Assembly (NCBI GenBank): GCA_001897835.1 | Contig: MKUN01000005.1 | Location: 87,222 to 151,221 of the forward strand | Origin: Bacteroidetes bacterium 46-16 | GTDB taxonomy: Bacteria; Bacteroidota; Bacteroidia; Chitinophagales; Chitinophagaceae | DNA length: 64,000 nt | Direction of reading: 5' to 3' | In this document: positions 60,912-64,000 of the stretch, piece by piece | Position numbering within the stretch: the stretch's first letter is position 1 | Layout: every line of letters begins with the position of its first letter | Translations under genes and position numbers: made by a program | The notes under the pieces: model-generated | What the model was told of the DNA's origin: nothing | The model's database searches: none | Seen by the model: the letters and a program-made list of their open reading frames with translations, nothing else

Positions 60912-63704
60912 TTAGCGCAGTAACGTGATATTACCATGTTTCTTTTCCTTGCTGCCATCGGCATATGTCACATCTATTACATAGGCATATACATCAGACC
61001 CGGCGGCTTGTCCTTTATAGGTTCCATCCCAGCCTTTGGCCATATCATCCGTCTCGAACACCATATTGCCATAACGATTGTATATGCGCATATTGACTGT
61101 TTGAACACTGAATCCGCGCAGGAATAATATATCGTTATTGCCGTCGCCATTGGGTGTAAATGCTTTGGGCACATCTACCAGTTTCAATATGTCGGCAATA
61201 AGGGTTTTACATGTTGTCGAGGTACAATCTATTGTGTCGGTGACCGTAAGGCATACGGTGTAGGTGCCGCCCACCTGGTATTGTTTTTCGGGGTCTTTAT
61301 CCACACTATATGTGCTATCGCCAAAATCCCATTGATAAGAAACAATACCACCCTGGGAAGTATTGGTGAAATAAACAGGTTTATTTTGTTTCGGTACTGC
61401 AGGATTATAAACAAAATCGGCAACGGTCCAGTAATGCAGTACTTCATTATAGGATAATGTGTCGTGACAACCGATCTGGTTGATAAGTACCAGCCGTATG
61501 GGATTAGGTTCGTTTTGACTGAAGCTGTGTGTAACCGGGTTTTCAGCAGATGTATCTGTACCCGACTCATTAAACAGCCACACAAGACGGATGATCGTAT
61601 CGCCACTAACATGTACAGCTTCTACTTTCGCTGTTCTGCAATCGATAGTGGAGTCTGTAATTACATAGTCCATGGGAAGGGACAGGTCCTGTATGGAAAA
61701 GGTAGCCATATAAGAACACGTATCAGCATCAGTAATCGTACAGGTATAATTACCTGCTGAAAGGTTTGAGGCTGTAGAGGTAGTAATGCTACCCGGTGAC
61801 CACTGGTAAGTATATGGCGGGTTACCCCCTGTGGCTGTTACACTGGCCTGGGCATCGTGATGGCCGAAGCAAAGTATATCGGTATGCGATACTGTAGCAG
61901 ATATAGGCGGTGTTTGTACGATAGTAACAATAACAGGTTCGATACAACTATCATGATCGATCACGGTGCAGGTATATGTTCCTGTATTAAGTCCGTTGAT
62001 AGTTGCCGTTGTGTCACCAGTAGACCATATGTATTTGTAAGGTGCAGTACCTCCGGAGGGATTTGCCGTAGCGGAACCCGTTACATGGTTACAGTTAAGA
62101 TTAATTTGCGTACTGGATGAAGTAAGTGGAGGTGGGTTGATGATGTTAAATACCTGCTGTACTACGCAGTTATTCGCATCGGTAATGGTGCAGGTATAAG
62201 TGCCTAATTGCAGGTTTGTAATAGAAGGGGTAGTGCCGGCAACCGGCGCCCAGGAATAAGTATAAGGAGGGGTGCCTCCTGTGACCGAAACCGCAGCAGT
62301 ACCTGTTGCGTAGGCACAGGAAATATTGTGCTGATCAGGCGTAATGATAATTGGTGTACCGGTAGTTACTGTGATCGTACTCACAACCGAACAGCTATCA
62401 TTATCATAAACCGTGCATGTGTATGTGCCGGCTGCGACACTATCTATCGTTGCCGTGGTCTCGCCTGTAGACCAGAAATAATGGTAAGGCTGTGTACCCC
62501 CTGTTACATTCATGGTCAACTCTCCTGTATTGGCGCATTGCCCGTTATTTTGTATAATGGTTGCTGCAAGGTTCGAAGCATTTACAATATTGAAGGTTTG
62601 CGTAGTGACACAGTTGTGTGCATCTATCATGGTACATGTATAGGTACCCGCTGTTAAATTCGTAGCCGTATCATTCGTGCCGCCAAAGGGCAGCCATGAA
62701 TAAGTAAAAGGAGGTGTACCACCGGTAATTGTTACAGCTGCGCTGCCCGTAGGACTGTGACAGCTTATATTACGTTGCCATGTGTTTACGATCGTTTGCC
62801 CGGGCTCTGTAACATGAAATATATGTGTGAACGTATCATTGATCGCATCGGTAAGATACAGTGTATAAGTGCCCGCAGTAAGATTTGATACGGTACTGGT
62901 GGTATAATTGCCCGGCATCCATAAATAGCTATAGGGTGGTACCCCTCCATGAGCCACCGCACCCAGTGCTCCCGTATTACCGCCATAACAGTTAACATTG
63001 GTTTGCGAAAGCGTAGCGGTAAGAAATTGAGGGATGAGCTCTACCTTGATCTCGTCGAAGTAATAATAAGCATTCAAGCCTGCATTGTTCAGGTTCATTG
63101 CCTGCACATTTGTATGGATGTTGTCCTGGAAATTGCCTATTACTATAAATTTGTATGCAGAATCTGCATAGAAAGAGTCCTTAAGCGTTACCCAATTGAC
63201 GCTGTCCGTTATGATGCCATAGCCCGAATAATCTATTTGTGGTAGAACATTGATGGGACCCGAGATATTAGTATCGCCATAGCCAAACTGGTGAAAGAAG
63301 ACACCAAAGCCGTCGCATGCATATCGCTCACCTTCTGCCCTTGATACATGGATAGATACCCTGTAATAGTTGCCGGCAGTAAGCCATGTTAGATTCCCCA
63401 TCAGGTATTCACGGTAGTTTGAGGATGCATACATATAGCCACCGGCATAGGCATTGCCATTATATGCTGCCTGGTAACCAACAAAGTTGGTAGGGATACC
63501 TACGTCTACAACATTGCAGGTGTTAAAGTAGTCGGAGGTGCCTTGTGTTGAGCGTTCCCATTCCGAACAGTGGGCATAGTTAAGTTCACTATAACTAAAA
63601 GGACAGGACACCAGGACATCAAATCCCGGGTTGTGCACCATATTTTGCCCGGGGGAGGCAAATGATGCAGTCAAAAGGCTTAAGATAATAAAGAGGCGTT
63701 TCAT
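60912..63704 (-). CDS. SprB-repeat surface protein with CHU_C (T9SS type B) tail
   Basis: A 930-residue secreted protein. The signal peptide ends at about residue 17. Residues about 20-235 form a carbohydrate-binding-like N-terminal domain of gliding-related proteins (NMVHNPGFDVLVSCPFSY, EWERSTQGTSDYFNTC). Six SprB-type repeats of about 75 residues follow, each with the pattern CxxxxGxaxVxxxGGxPPYxYxW and TAGTYTCTxxDxxxC. A PKD domain (PVYFTNTSQGG, WDFGDST) comes next. The C-terminal CHU_C domain has AFTPNGDGNNDILFLRG and GNMVFETDD. SprB-like proteins are T9SS-exported surface adhesins, in some species needed for gliding. The role here is inferred. Confidence 0.92.
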   Translation of the reverse strand: MKRLFIILSLLTASFASPGQNMVHNPGFDVLVSCPFSYSELNYAHCSEWERSTQGTSDYFNTCNVVDVGIPTNFVGYQAAYNGNAYAGGYMYASSNYREYLMGNLTWLTAGNYYRVSIHVSRAEGERYACDGFGVFFHQFGYGDTNISGPINVLPQIDYSGYGIITDSVNWVTLKDSFYADSAYKFIVIGNFQDNIHTNVQAMNLNNAGLNAYYYFDEIKVELIPQFLTATLSQTNVNCYGGNTGALGAVAHGGVPPYSYLWMPGNYTTSTVSNLTAGTYTLYLTDAINDTFTHIFHVTEPGQTIVNTWQRNISCHSPTGSAAVTITGGTPPFTYSWLPFGGTNDTATNLTAGTYTCTMIDAHNCVTTQTFNIVNASNLAATIIQNNGQCANTGELTMNVTGGTQPYHYFWSTGETTATIDSVAAGTYTCTVYDNDSCSVVSTITVTTGTPIIITPDQHNISCAYATGTAAVSVTGGTPPYTYSWAPVAGTTPSITNLQLGTYTCTITDANNCVVQQVFNIINPPPLTSSSTQINLNCNHVTGSATANPSGGTAPYKYIWSTGDTTATINGLNTGTYTCTVIDHDSCIEPVIVTIVQTPPISATVSHTDILCFGHHDAQASVTATGGNPPYTYQWSPGSITTSTASNLSAGNYTCTITDADTCSYMATFSIQDLSLPMDYVITDSTIDCRTAKVEAVHVSGDTIIRLVWLFNESGTDTSAENPVTHSFSQNEPNPIRLVLINQIGCHDTLSYNEVLHYWTVADFVYNPAVPKQNKPVYFTNTSQGGIVSYQWDFGDSTYSVDKDPEKQYQVGGTYTVCLTVTDTIDCTSTTCKTLIADILKLVDVPKAFTPNGDGNNDILFLRGFSVQTVNMRIYNRYGNMVFETDDMAKGWDGTYKGQAAGSDVYAYVIDVTYADGSKEKKHGNITLLR

Positions 63705-63777
63705 GTTATTTTGGTACAGATATTTTCTATACTTAAAAATAACAAATATTTTGCTAAAATATTAACTTCTCTTCATA

Positions 63778-64000
63778 CTACCTCAGTAAAGAGATACTTC
63801 CGCTGACCTGTTTGGTTGTTCCGTCATTGAAAGTAGCCTTGAGGGTGTAAGCATAAGTTTCCTCTGCCTGGGGCTGTCCTTTGTAGGTTCCATCCCATCC
63901 TTTGGCCTTGTTATCGGTCTCAAATACCAGGTTGCCCCATCGGTTGTAGATGCGCAGCCTGAGTGTTTTGATCCTGTAGCCGCGCACATAGAGCACGTCA
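63778..64000 (-). CDS. C-terminal end of another CHU_C surface protein (5' end off window)
   Basis: The reverse strand is open from the window edge to a stop at 63778. The 74 visible codons are a CHU_C T9SS type B tail: DVLYVRGYR, LRIYNRWGNLVFETDNKAKGWDG and the final GSISLLR closely match the end of the SprB-like gene at 60.9 kb. The N-terminal bulk of the protein is not in the window. Confidence 0.88.
   Translation of the reverse strand, partial: DVLYVRGYRIKTLRLRIYNRWGNLVFETDNKAKGWDGTYKGQPQAEETYAYTLKATFNDGTTKQVSGSISLLR

Overview
This window looks like chromosome from a Bacteroidota bacterium, probably of the Chitinophagaceae type. The evidence is several type IX secretion (T9SS) C-terminal sorting domains (Por-tail and CHU_C type), HmuY-type haem proteins, carboxypeptidase-regulatory-like TonB receptors, lack of clear Shine-Dalgarno sequences, and TAnnTTTG promoter elements. 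The genus call is inference. The window is densely coded, and most of it is ordinary core genome.

Layout. 1-5.4 kb: the 3' part of tsaE, then two tandem secreted M12B/reprolysin-like zinc metalloproteases with T9SS tails. 5.4-9.2 kb: a compact leftward acyl operon (acyl carrier protein, LpxL-like acyltransferase, hotdog dehydratase, secreted protein of unknown function, hotdog thioesterase, ketosynthase), resembling a fragment of aryl-polyene/flexirubin-type clusters. 9.4-13.6 kb: a small conserved protein, a TonB receptor with a His-rich companion, and an envelope protein. 13.6-21.4 kb: metabolic genes (thiolase, CoA-binding protein, anmK, PaiB-like, M20 amidohydrolase, SPOR protein, deoC, icd), interrupted by a three-copy 142-bp tandem repeat.

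21.4-26.2 kb: an AT-rich accessory island with a membrane-anchored KAP P-loop NTPase, two small secreted proteins and many short palindromes and repeats. 26.2-37.7 kb: membrane proteins, a CPBP protease, a photoreceptor operon (response regulator, haem oxygenase, bacteriophytochrome kinase), a PhoR/PhoB-like pair, a coiled-coil membrane protein, a DEDD exonuclease overlapping holA, and a DUF6624-like protein. 37.7-44.2 kb: ribF, a lipoprotein, kynU, a small beta-barrel protein, the lemA-TPM-TPM operon and an alpha/beta hydrolase.

44.2-50.5 kb: a leftward haem-acquisition operon. It encodes a T9SS-exported HmuY-like protein, a lipoprotein CbiX-like chelatase, a PepSY membrane protein, a small CxxC protein, an HmuR-like TonB receptor and an HmuY lipoprotein. 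Divergent from it is a cytochrome oxidase assembly operon (ctaB, two subunit III proteins, subunit IV, SCO, DUF420). Haem import and haem O synthesis therefore share one intergenic region, which also holds a candidate terminator-ended small RNA on the plus strand. 55-64 kb: large T9SS surface proteins, namely two paralogues with PKD-like repeats and Por tails, a six-repeat SprB-like protein with a CHU_C tail, and the end of another CHU_C protein at the window edge.

The least conventional parts are the haem locus with an exported chelatase, the KAP NTPase island and its repeats, the candidate small RNA near 50.5 kb, and the reduced acyl operon. All functions are inferred from motifs read by eye; no database search was run.
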